From Salvia splendens (taxonomy: Eukaryota; Streptophyta; Magnoliopsida; Lamiales; Lamiaceae), in the NCBI RefSeq assembly GCF_004379255.2, contig NC_056038.1:26524061-26588060 (forward strand): 64,000 bases of DNA, written 5' to 3'. Positions within the stretch are counted from its first letter, which is position 1; each line of letters opens with the position of its first letter. Made by a program: the position numbers and the translations under genes. Positions 31,557 to 42,159 of the stretch are shown here, piece after piece. The notes beneath the pieces were generated by a model. That model made no database searches, was not told the DNA's origin, and worked only from the letters and a program-made list of their open reading frames with translations.

Positions 31557-32464
31557 AATCCTAGGTTGGCATGCACACGGGTCGAAAACCGCCGGTTCCG
31601 ATTCATGAACCGGCGGTTCACGGTTCATCATTCCCATGAACCAGAATCAGCCCGCCAAGGGTCTCGGCAGTTCCGGTTCCGGTTCAAAAAACCGTTGGTT
31701 CCGGGCCGGTTCTGCAGTTGGTAATTTTTTTTTTTGCACTTCATCTCGTTTTAGTGTTTATTTCAACGAGATTACAAGTCACAAGTCACAACTTATAAGT
31801 TACAATTTATTACACTTAATGTTGGACTTGAGCTTTTGGGTTGAAAGAGAGTGTATTGGATGATTCTCTTTATAGCTAAATGTTCTTGGATGTATTGCTC
31901 TTTCTTTCAATGTGAGATAAAACTCCTTATTTATAACTACATGATACATCTCCATCATCTTTGTTTATATTAGTTTATATCTTAACTATCTTCTATTATT
32001 ATAACTTAACAACAAATAAAATTACATAAAGTATTATTCTTTAATTCTTTATCATTATCGATTTGTTTGTGTATAAGTTTATGCGTAGATTAACTAATAA
32101 ATACCATTATAATTTATACACATTAAGAGAATAAATATTATACAAATTGTATTAATCTAGTGATAACTATAATATGAATAATTATTTATCTATATACAAA
32201 TCATATTACTCAATAATTGTTTATTCTTATCTATCAAGAATATATTCACAAATAATAATTTTATTTATATAAATTATACTACATCTATTAGAATAACTAA
32301 TATTATACAAAATCATACTATTAGTCTACTACTAATATATAAACTATATTATACCACTAAACAAATCATTCTTTAGTTATCTATTTTTATCATTATTATA
32401 CCAATTATATTAATTGTTATTTTTTTCACATTTTAATCAATATATTGAGAAAAATTAACAACAT

Positions 32465-33235
32465 ACTTACATTTAAATCCAATTATTTGAACACGTCCAC
32501 ATTCTATAAATATACAAATTATTAGCAACATGCAACATTCAAATTTAATTAAACTATTCTAGTTGATGCTATTATTATCTATAAATTTGTCTTAGAAAAA
32601 GAATCATAACAAAAATAAAGATAAAGTTAGTGAATAATAAAATGTAGTAAAAAATAAAGAAAAGTAGAAAACAATAAAAGTTTTGTATCCCACATTGGAA
32701 AAAGATGAATGAATGATCTAAACATGTAGTTATAAAAGAAAATACTTCAACATATTTTGTGCCACATTGAGAGTGAAACAAAAAATATTCAAGGATGGTC
32801 TCTATAAAAGAGAAACAACCAAGAATGGTTTCTTAGAATTCTTAAAAGTGAGCACATTTAAATCCAATTATTATTATTATTTGAACACATCCACATTATA
32901 TAACTATAGAAATTATGAGCAACATGCAACATTCAAATTTAATTGAACTATGCTATTTGATTCTATTATTATCTATAAATTTGTCTTAGAAAATGAATCA
33001 TAACAAAAATAAAAGATAAAGTTAGTGAATAATAAAATGTAGTAAAAAATAAAGAAAAGTAGAAAACAAATGAAAGTTTTGTATCCCACATTGGAAAAAG
33101 ATGAATGAATGATCTAAACATGTACTTATAAGATAAAATAATTCAACATATTTTGTCCCACATCGAAAGTAAAACACAAAATATTCAAAGATGTCTCTAT
33201 AAAAGAGAAACAACCAAGAAACAAATAAATATGGG
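32465..33235. repeat. 393-bp direct duplication inside the hAT element
   Basis: Two units start near 32465 and 32873; AACATGCAACATTCAAATTT occurs at 32528 and 32921. Each unit contains two CCCACATYG-type words, each followed by a TATA-like word. Confidence 0.88.
33155..33205 (+). promoter_or_regulatory. snRNA-type USE plus TATA box
   Basis: GTCCCACATCG at 33155-33165 is an exact match to the plant snRNA upstream sequence element RTCCCACATCG. TATAAAAG follows at 33198, leaving 32 bp between them, close to the spacing of RNA polymerase II snRNA genes. Weaker pairs are at 32685/32731, 32758/32803 and 33081/33126. I find no U-snRNA sequence downstream. Confidence 0.5.
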
Positions 33236-33485
33236 CTATTATGAAATTATTGTATTAACTTATTTGTGAAAATTGATTTTTATATATAAAAATTAATTTT
33301 ATAAATAATAATTTTTTTAAAAATTTTATTGAACCGGCGGTTCGAACCGGTGAACTGCCGGTTACGGTTCGTGATATTTCCGAACCTGAACAGGCCCGCT
33401 TGAACCGCCGAGCCACTGCCGGTTCCGGTTCATGAACCGCCGGTTAACCGGCAGTCCGGTTCGGTTTGTGCATGCCTAATCCTAG

Positions 33486-34740
33486 GCTACTTTCACCAAT
33501 GCTAGTACCACATTGGCTCCATAATCATAGTTACACTGAACTATGAAAATATACATTTACTTAATTTATCAAAAAGAATTAAACAAGCAATCTGCAATAA
33601 AGGAGTTAGATAAAATCTTAGATGAGTTAGTTTATAAAAGTCTTTATAAAATTCAACATTCAACTAAGTACTTATACAATTAGCTACGAGAGATATTTAG
33701 TTCTAAAAACATATGAAAATTTAAAAAAAAAACATCGATAAAAAAGTCACAAATCCCGAAAGGCACTCGACCTAGTGGTGTTGTGGTCAGTTGCCACTCG
33801 ACTGAGTAGAGATCTCTGGAGTCCTCTCGGCTGAGTGGGAATATGTCCCTTTACGACTCGGTTGAGTAGAGCCCTCTAGAATGAGTCACTTTTCCCACTC
33901 GGCCAAGTGGGAACCTTTGGCTCTCCGTTTTAGCCCCAATGCTCGATCTGCACTCCAACATCTCTTCCCTCTTCCTTACGCTCCAACCAATCCACGGGTT
34001 GCAGAGTCGACGTGGCATTTGATATCGAACAACCAAGTTCAAATCATGCTGCTAGTCTCGACATTAATTAGGTGCGATTTCTACTATTGTTGGCCTTTAT
34101 TTGTTGCATTTTTTTACGTTTCTCTTTTTATGTTCTGTGAGTATTTTTTTTGTTGTGTTTTACATTTACTATTTTCCGTGAACTTATTAATCATATGTAT
34201 GTGATATGATCAATTGATAACTTTATTTTATTGATAATTGATACCTATGTCAATAACCTAATGTCAACACGAAGACATTTGCATGTCAACTAAATATAGT
34301 TGACATACGTATGCCTTTTGTTGACATGTAAATATAGAGTCAATGTAGTTGATATACAATATCTTCATGTTGACATCTATAACGTAAATTGTTGGCATAG
34401 TTGTCAGTTATCAATTTAAGAAACTTATCAACCTAACGGAACCTCATATGTACAATGTAGTAACTAGATAGTGGGCAGATTTGTTGCCTAGATTATTAGA
34501 ATTTCCAAAACTAAATGAAATATGGTTTTGGAATTTGACAAAAGTACCCCTTTTTTAAGGCTGTAATGGAGATCGTTTGATCCTAATATATAATGAACAT
34601 ATGCGCGAAGAAAATGTTTTAATCCTAAATGCATCACATATATATATCTCTATTTTTGTTGGTAAAGGATATTGAATACGATCATTTTCTCGAAGCGTAT
34701 ACACAAAAAATTATTGAAAATGGAATAAAAATATAAAATA
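33486..34740. other. Spacer without a gene
   Basis: Contains a short field of CCACTCGGCCGAGTGGGAA-like palindromic words (33765-33910), and a possible MITE at 34211-34417 bounded by AATTGATAAC / GTTATCAATT. Frames crossing it are short and not conserved in appearance. Confidence 0.5.
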
Positions 34741-34981
34741 CTCCCTCCGTCCATAAAAAATAGACTAGACTTGCCATTTTTGGCCATCCATCAAAATTAG
34801 ACTAATTCTAAAAATTGAAAGTTTTAAATCAATACTAACCCTACACATTATTCTAAATGTGAATCTCATAATCTTCTAACACTACTTCCACTATATTTTC
34901 TCACCCTCTCTCGTATTTTACCAATTGCGTATTAAAACATGTGCCGTTTATAACTTTATCTATTTTTGTGGATAGAGGGAA
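34741..34981. mobile_element. Stowaway-type MITE
   Basis: CTCCCTCCGTCCATAAAAAA on the left, inverse TTTTTGTGGATAGAGGGA on the right, flanked by TA (34739-34740 and 34982-34983). 241 bp. Confidence 0.85.
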
Positions 34982-34995
34982 TAGATGCCCCATAA

Positions 34996-35919
34996 GAGCA
35001 TCCACAATAGGAATAGCACAGCAATAGCCCAGCCATAGCCTAGCCACAAACTCCTCATGCCACATCATCAGCCCTAAAAATCTTCCTGCCACATCATCAA
35101 GACAAGCAAATAGCCCAGTCATAGCCCAGCCATAGCCTAGCCACATCTCTCAAAATTATATAAAATAAATAATTAACAATCACACAACATACGGAATTAA
35201 ATTTACGATACATATACGGGAAAATTTAATAATACTATTAAAAATTTTAAAAAGTACATTAATTAAAAAAAGTACAATAATCCGGCGTCCCCTGAGTCGC
35301 TGGTACCCCTCCTGTCGGGGGCTGCATCGCCGTCCCCCCCGGCATCATCTGCATCCCAGGCACCCCCCCGGGCATCATCTGCATACCGGGTTGCATCCCC
35401 GGTACCCCCTGCCACGCCGGCATACTCCCCCCAGCTGCCATCCCGGGCATATTCCCCCCGTCTGCCATCCCAGGCATCATCCCCTGCCACGGGTACATGT
35501 TGTAGTACCCTGGCATCGGACCCCATCCACCTCCCACGGGTACCGGAGGAGTTTGAGACTCGCTTGTCACTGGAGTACCTTCGTTGTTGTTCTCTATTTC
35601 ACGTTGTTGCTCTTGTACAGAAATTAAGATAGAGAGAAAACTCGTTAAAACAAGTGGTGCGAAAAAAAATGACGTGCAAAACGCGTATATATAGTGTTTC
35701 GAAAATTAAAAAAAAATCCGCTGGGCGATGCACACGGCTATCCGGACCCTGCAATGGCGCCGAGCGGATCACCGAGCGCATCGCCGAGCGCCCGTATATC
35801 GCCTAGCGCTAGGCGATTTTTTTTTCGGAAAACCGCTAAGCGGTTGCAATGGTTCGCCGAGCGCACCGCCTAGCGCCAGGGCTCGGCTAGGCGGTGCGCT
35901 AGGCGCCATTGTGGATGCT
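34996..35919. mobile_element. PIF/Harbinger deletion derivative
   Basis: Ends GAGCATCCACAATAGG and CCATTGTGGATGC are inverted repeats. TAA stands on both outer sides, as for Harbinger target-site duplications, with a one-base irregularity at the right end. About 925 bp. Subterminal CATAGCCTAGCC and GCCTAGCGC-type words repeat. It holds one minus-strand ORF (35259-35570) but no transposase. Confidence 0.75.
35259..35570 (-). pseudogene. Met/Gly/Pro-rich ORF of Harbinger derivative
   Basis: Frame of 103 codons starting MTSESQTPPVPVGGGWGPMP, with repeated MPGMADGG / MPGMAAGG and GVPGMQMMPGG units, ending soon after in the AT-rich interior. The minus-strand upstream region contains GCGTATATATAG at about 35683-35694, a possible TATA box. 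It resembles the low-complexity N-terminus of the second (Myb-like) Harbinger gene cut short by deletion; that identity is inference. Confidence 0.45.
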
Positions 35920-35923
35920 AAAG

Positions 35924-36478
35924 GCATATGATGGCCCTTGAAATGATCAAACCTATGTGAAGAAGAATTGAATATTATATTTGACTTTATAAATAAGGTC
36001 CCCCTTCTTGGTCTCTACTTTTGCATATTTTGGGAGTTCAATTTAAAGCTACAGAATGAAAGTGCACTTTTAGTTGCTTACATCCCCACAATACGTAATT
36101 ACTTTAGCATATCATACTTCAATGTATACTACTTTCTAATTACTTGGAAAAATGGGAGTCGTAGAATTTGATGCCCATATCTCTCCAAATGTGGTAATAT
36201 TTCATTTTTTGCAATTAAAAAATATTTAGAAATCTTATGTGCCATTTAAAAAAAAAATCAATTCGAAGCAAGTTTCTTCTCTGAACTTTGTCAATATATG
36301 ATTGCTAATTTTACTAAATTGGGTTAATTGATACTCTCTTCGATCATAGATTAATATGTATAGAAGATAGTTTATAAATTTTATTACTAAAACTAATATT
36401 TAGTATATTTGAGAACTATATCTTAGAAGAAAAAATATAAAGTTTATTTTTCTTCATGATAATTGTGACTTTTTTAAT
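35924..36478. other. AT-rich spacer, no gene seen
   Basis: No ORF or element end recognised. Confidence 0.5.
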
Positions 36479-36663
36479 TGAAGAATTGGATACAATCGTT
36501 CATTCTTATTCATTCTTCAATGTACAAGGTTATATACCTTTATATAGGCTACAATATCACAAATTAAGGTAACCCTAAATTACATTCATTGCATATCAAT
36601 CTATTTATGGTAAGCTAGGATTGCATATCAATTATGTATCAATCTACTGATTTCTTTCCTACA
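36479..36663 (-). repeat. 3' LTR of copia element
   Basis: 185 bp; minus strand TGTAGGAAAG to GAATTCTTCA-like end (plus TGAAGAATT). TATA box TATATAAAG (minus) near 36546-36538. Confidence 0.9.
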
Positions 36664-36675
36664 CTCCCCCTCAAG
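36664..36675 (-). other. Polypurine tract of copia element
   Basis: CTTGAGGGGGAG on the minus strand, directly before the LTR start TGTAGG. Confidence 0.92.
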
Positions 36676-37123
36676 TTAAGTGACGGGATTCCCGATACTC
36701 AACTTGCCTAGTACTTCTCGGAATGACTTTGAGTTTACCGCCTTTGTCAGAATGTCAGCCAGTTGATCTTCAGATTTGGCATATGGCATCTCCACCACCT
36801 TAGCTTCAATGTTCTTCTTGATGAAGTGCCTATCTACCTCCACATGTTTGGTTCGATCATGTTGAACTGGATTTTCGGATATACTGATCGCAGCTTTGTT
36901 ATCGCAGAACAACCTACATGGTTGAGTGGGACGAAGGTCCAACTCTGTCATAAGTCTTCTTAGCCATAATATCTCTGTCAGCCCACTTTTGATTCCTCGG
37001 AATTCTGCCTCTGCACTAGATAGTGCGACCACCTTCTGTTTCTTACTTCTCCATGTTACAAGATTACCTCCTATGGAGGTAAAATAGCCGGCGGTTGATT
37101 TCCTGTCAATCGGGTTGCCGGCC
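36676..37123 (-). pseudogene. Copia RNase H, C-terminal part
   Basis: Reads GNPIDRKSTAGYF at the insertion point, then VALSSAEAEFRGIKSG, LFCDNKAAISISENPV and RTKHVEVDRHFIKKN, and ends at a stop before the polypurine tract. These are the conserved copia RNase H motifs. Its N-terminal partner is 45604-45738 on the other side of the TR-GAG insertion; the duplicated CGGCC codes the shared residues. Confidence 0.95.
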
Positions 37124-38809
37124 TGATAAGTCTCGTTCTCGGCCTTGGTTACTGGTCAGTATAAGGTGCTTTATCGGATAATATCTGCAAAATAGTTGTT
37201 AAAGTGTTCAGGTTGAAGTACTAAATCAGGAGGAAAGGTTCAGAAGGAATTCGAGTGAAAAAGCTGCGAAAAGTGTGCAAACTGGTTAGTATGAGCAGAA
37301 AATACGCAAACTGGCTAGGATGGATGCTACAGAAATTGACACGAGAAGGAAGGACTTGCTTGGAATAATCACCTATCTAAAGAAGGGCAAAATTGTCTTT
37401 CCACATGAAGAGAAAGCCTTAGAAATTAGGGCAAGCCACCCTATAAATAGGAGGTGAACATAAAGAAAATGGAGGAATTTTGACACCACTTCACTTAGTA
37501 CTTATCATCACTACTACATCACTTTTGAGGAGAATAGCTCCACTAGCTCTTAGTTCCATCTAAATCCAGCAGCCTGACTTGAAGATTCCGGCCACCTGCC
37601 GGCGAGGAGCATCATGCCTGATTCATTCCAGCCGCTGTAGTTCCAGAAATTCCTCCAGTTTCAGTTTCCGATGAGCCAAACAATCTTTTACTTGCTTTGT
37701 TTTTAAGATTTCTTAGTTTAAGTACTTATTTTTGCTTGCCTTTGACTTGGATTCCAGTAGCTACTTAGTTGGAACAGCTTTTGGGTGATACTTGCTTTGT
37801 TTTTAAGATTTCTTAGTTTAAGTACTTGTTTTTGCTTGCCTTTGACTTGGATTCCAGTAGCTACTTAGTTGGAACAGCTTTTGGGTGATAATCTTGAATG
37901 CAATGAAGTTTATTGTGGTTTTATTTTGTGTTTCAGCTTGCTTATTATCTCTTTTTGCCTAGTAGCTAGATCTGGTAGTTTTACGTTGATTTCTGTTGTT
38001 TAAGTGCTTGAATCTGCTTTGGTTGGTTATATCTAGTTTTTCCTCAAGTGCTTACAAGTTTTAATCAGGTTAAGTTCCTTAAAAATGCATGGAATTCGTT
38101 TCTGCTTGTTTCTGCCACCCTGTTCCGCTGACCAGTTTGCGTAGATCTCAGTGTTCTTAGCTTTCGTTCTTGATTTCAAGTTAAATATTGCATTCACGAA
38201 TTTTCAAGCTTGAGCATTCATCAATGGAGTTTGTCAGATCTTGTTAGTTTAGCTTGGTGAAGAAGAAATGTCACAATCAAAGAATGGGACCACTTGTGTT
38301 GCTTTTGTTGCTTTATGCTTTTGTACTTGCACTTTTTCTGCTTTTCTGCACACCCAGCAGATAGTCTGCCAGCATGTCCTTTGATTCCCTTTACCTTTTG
38401 TCTAGCCATTTTTAGTAAGTTTCGTCTAGTAGCTTTTCACATGCACACTCGCACCTTAGTTTACACACGCATTTTAATTTCTTTTAGCATGCAGCATTTA
38501 GAGCCCACCCTTACCTACTGGTCAGAAGGGGTATAGGTTCCATTTCATTTTCCGACTAGGTAAAACTCAACCCAAAAAAGCGTGGTAGCTAACCAACCGC
38601 TCCCAGAATGTCATCGCAAGTGTATCTCGCCTACGTCCATCTCTGTGGGATTCGACCCTTACTCCACTATACTAGCCAATAGAAGTGAGTTGAGGTATTT
38701 TTTTGTTGATAGAGAAGATAGACACAGACCCAACGACACAGCTAGGTCTAGGTACCCTCCTGGCTAGTTGACACACACAGAGTCATAGTCTCATCTTTTC
38801 CCTCTATCA
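37124..38809 (+). repeat. 5' LTR of TR-GAG element
   Basis: 1686 bp. TATA box TATAAATAGG at 37442. About 102 bp starting ACTTGCTTTGTTTTTAAGAT is tandemly duplicated at 37690-37892, which the 3' LTR has once. Few other differences. Confidence 0.93.
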
Positions 38810-38811
38810 AA

Positions 38812-38829
38812 TGGCACCGTTGCCGGGGA
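38812..38829 (+). other. Primer-binding site, tRNA-Asp type
   Basis: TGGCACCGTTGCCGGGGA two bases after the LTR; one base from the TGGCGCCGTTGCCGGGGA typical of Athila elements. Confidence 0.85.
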
Positions 38830-38915
38830 TGGATGGCGTTTTTGCATACATTTGTTGCATGACACTTTGGTGTACATATAGTTAATTGTTTTTCTTTTCT
38901 TTTGTTTGTTAGTTT

Positions 38916-40772
38916 ATGAGGAGTTTTGTTAAGAACTTTGGTGTGAATATTGTAGATAAACTTTTCTTTATTTTTTGTGTTCCGCAGTTAAATGAAACTG
39001 AGTCCAACTGGCCAAGGGAAGAAGGGGTAAATCCAGTCACCACTCATTCAGAATTAACCACTGCCTTGCCTGTTGACTTGGATGCGAGCGGTGAGGAGGA
39101 TCGCAGCACAACCATCAAGAGTGAACCAGAATCAATATCCGCAACTGAAGAGGAGAAAGCCAACATGGCTGACCAGGAAAATGATCCCGAGATAAGCTCG
39201 TTGTACGCTCACTTGGATGGCGAACCACCGCAAGCACTCGTCACGACCCTAGGACAAGAAGCAATCTACGTGGAGCCCCACATTATGGCCATCTTGCCTG
39301 TGTTCTTGGGAAGGAGTTGTGACAGCCCATACGAGTTCTTGCATGAATTTTGCAAAATCTGCAAGGCTCTAAAGCGGCCAGCGGGGTCGAGCTAAGACGA
39401 CTACAGACTAAAGGCCCTTCCCCTTGCCCTTAAAGAGGAGGCGAATACTTGGTTCAAGTGGCTGCCACCAAATTGTATCAGAACCTAGTCTGACTTCAAG
39501 ATGATGTTCTTGGATCAGTTCTTCCCAGCGGCCAGGATAAGTGCACTAAGAGATAAAATCCGAGGAGTTACACAAGGTTATGATGAGACCCTGAGTCAGT
39601 ACTGGTCAAGATACATGGGTCTGTTGGACGCATGCCCAAACCACCATATATTGGAAGTAGAAATTTACTCAATTTTCTATGAGAGGATGAATGCGGAGAG
39701 CAAGGACTTAGTGAACTCATCAAGTGGAGGAAGTTTTTCCAAACTACGAGTTAGTGAGGCCAAGAGAATTATGGAAAGACTTCTCTACGCGAAAAGAGCC
39801 TATGACAATCCACATACTCTCCCGTCCAGAAGAGGTATGGCAAATGCTGCAGCAGTAGGAAATAATGATCAATTAGAGAGTCGGATTGACAAGCTCGAGA
39901 GGGCACTTTTTTCAGCAATTGAGAAGAGTAAACCGCAAGTTCCTCCAGTTAATGCCACCATGGTAACTGCCCAAGAGGATCACTATCCAAATACGACTGG
40001 GCTTTGGAATTCAAATAGGAACTGGAATCCTGAAAGGCAGGAGGACACGCCTTGGAGAGAACACCTGGACTTTAGATGGGGAGAGGGAAACTCTAACCTG
40101 CCCAATCCACCTCAGAATGCATACGATGGACCCCCAGCCCAAGATTCACAGCCGAACTGGTCAGGAAGAAACCAGCATAATCTGCACCCACCAAATCCAT
40201 ATCAAAATACCACCTAATTGCCACAATATCAGATGGGAAACCAAAATTACCAATCCCACTCACCCCAACATTGCCAAAATCACCCATGCCCTAACCCTAA
40301 CCAACATCACCACCCCAACTAGTTCAGTCAGTACCCTTCACACCAAAATCAGCCAAACTACCCTTACAATCAAAACCATCCCATCTAACAGTCGCATCCC
40401 AACGGCCAGTATAACTCCCATCACCAGCAAAATCCCTACCTACACCACCTGAATCCCAATCACAGTCAACCCCACAACTCTAACCAATTCGGCCAGTACC
40501 CATCTCATCAAAATCAGCCAAACTATACCTACCACCCATACCCTAACACCCAGTATAATCCCCACCATCAGCAAAACCCTAACCATTTCCTACACCAAAA
40601 CAAGTCAGGAAGATCTATGGAAGAGATTATGGGAGAGATGCTTGCTTACCAGCAAACCATGAGGAGTGAATTTCAGTCGAATAATGAAGTGGTGCAAGGC
40701 ATGCAAAACACCCAGAAAGAGCATAAGGAAAATATGGACATGCTGAATAAGCAACTGTCCTACCTGGCAGTT
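38916..40772 (+). pseudogene. Athila-like Gag, N-terminal and central part
   Basis: One frame from ATG 38916, or more likely from ATG 39165 (MADQENDPEISSLYAH). Stops TAA at 39393 and TAG at 39486-39488 interrupt it, then it runs to 40217. Capsid-type motifs: FLGRSCDSPYEFLHEF, LALKEEANTWFKWLPP, MMFLDQFFPAARISALRDK and SEAKRIMERLLYAKRAY. From 40218 the same frame goes on as an Asn/Gln/His/Pro-rich tail with further stops, and then MEEIMGEMLAYQQTMRSEFQ and DMLNKQLSYLAV. A one-base loss near 40772 shifts into the next frame. Confidence 0.88.
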
Positions 40773-40774
40773 CG

Positions 40775-42159
40775 ATGAATGAGATTTGTGGGAATGCGAA
40801 AAAGCTCCAAGTTACGATGCACATACCTGAAAAGGCTAATGTGAGCAAGGTGACATTGTGGTCAGGAACATCCTACAAGGAGCCTGAATGGAAGGAGTCA
40901 TTTTGGGAATCAAGCAAGACGAAGGATAAGGGGGACATACTGACCAAGAAGAGTGGTCCTGATGAAACTGAGCCAGTTGCTGAACCTCAAATCAATCAAG
41001 GTTCGGAAGAGAGTTCAAGGGAAACCACTAAAGAACCTGATGAAGAGGTGAAGGAAGAAAAATCATTCTCTTACTGTTTTGTAAAAAGGAGGAAGGAGGG
41101 AGAACCCGTAGAATACATGTCTATCTTTGGGAAACTTGAAGTGACCATACCTTGCATCCAAGCTGTAAAGCTACCTCCACTCGGTACAAATATAAAGGTG
41201 TACATAGTTGGAATTACAAGGGAGGAAGAAAAGATTGTGACAGAAGGCAACACTCCAACCATGGTCTTGAAGAAGCTACCACCCAAGAGGAGTGACCCAA
41301 GATGGTGTGATCTAACCAGTAGCCAAACGCTTACTGACCAGGATATTGAAGAGACTATTTGTCAGAAGTCAAGATTCGCTAGAGCCACTGGGGCTCACCA
41401 ACTGGCCGAGAAGAAGGCAGAGAGAAAACAAGGGCCGAAGCGCGCATCGAGGCAAATCATCGGGCGTAGAATTGAGAATAAGAAGGGGCCAAACAAGGTT
41501 CATGATCTTGTAGAGATCTCAAGCGAGGAGGACAAGACTCCTTGCAACAAAAAGAAGAGCAAGGACACTGATACTGGCCAGGAAGATATTGGACCTCCTA
41601 CAAAACCTGGGGAGGATCCAAAACATGCTACAACCAAGTCAGAGACCCCTGTTGTTGCTGGACATCCGTCATCGACCCTTACTATCCAGGAAGGGGGTTC
41701 TCCTACAAAACCTGGGGAGAACCCGACTGCAACTTTTGCCCAGCCAGTACAAGAGGCCAACATCAACAATCCACTTGCCATCCCTACTGCCCAGAAAGAG
41801 ACACCAGTACCAGAAACCGACTTACAGGAAAATCAAGACAAAGAAGGAAAATGCAACCAAGAAAGAAAGAGAAAGGCAATGCGGCAGCGAAGCAAAAGAA
41901 GAAGACCAAGAAGCCCAGGGTGGTCCTATCGGCCATTATCATCAAGAAGCTGGGACAAGTGCCCAAACTGATCGGGAGCAAGGTCCCGAGCAACCATCGT
42001 CTGCGGCCCATGGAAAAGAGAAAAATCAAGGGGACTTTCAAGAATCATAAGAAAAAGAGTGACACCCCTGATGTGTACCAACAAAGGAACACGAGAAGTA
42101 AACTGCACAAGACTCCTGACCAAAGAGGATCCAGAGGAGAAGATGACCGACCCTACTAA
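40775..42159 (+). pseudogene. Athila-like Gag, C-terminal part and basic tail
   Basis: ORF 40775-41971 carries on from the shifted Gag (NVSKVTLWSGTSYKEPEW matches the Athila post-gag motif). It includes YMSIFGKLEVTIPCIQAVKLPPLG, normally found just before the protease, but no protease active site follows. The rest is Lys/Glu/Pro-rich with two TKPGE repeats. Near 41850 the likely frame changes to 41851-42159, a very basic tail (KEKGNAAAKQKKKTKKPRV). So the protein ends where pol should begin; this end recalls the basic ORF at 3452-3730. Confidence 0.8.

Larger units (their letters stand above)
31565..33477. mobile_element. Non-autonomous hAT element with GGTTC subterminal repeats
   Basis: Ends TTGGCATGCAC / GTGCATGCC are inverted repeats. 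An exact 8-bp target-site duplication AATCCTAG lies at 31557-31564 and 33478-33485. Both ends carry dense, inverted GAACCGGCGGTTC-type motifs (31588-31712 and 33336-33470), as expected for hAT transposase-binding sites. The interior is AT-rich with a 393-bp direct duplication and no transposase. Confidence 0.92.

Noticed and set aside
33205..33260. A U-snRNA gene downstream of the USE and TATA
   Set aside because: No start or core sequence of U1, U2, U4, U5 or U6 is visible there.
39501..42159. Plus- and minus-strand ORFs overlapping the gag-type gene (40117-40452, 41500-41781, 41589-42050, 41784-42041)
   Set aside because: Shadow frames of the Gag reading frame; their composition mirrors its low-complexity coding sequence.
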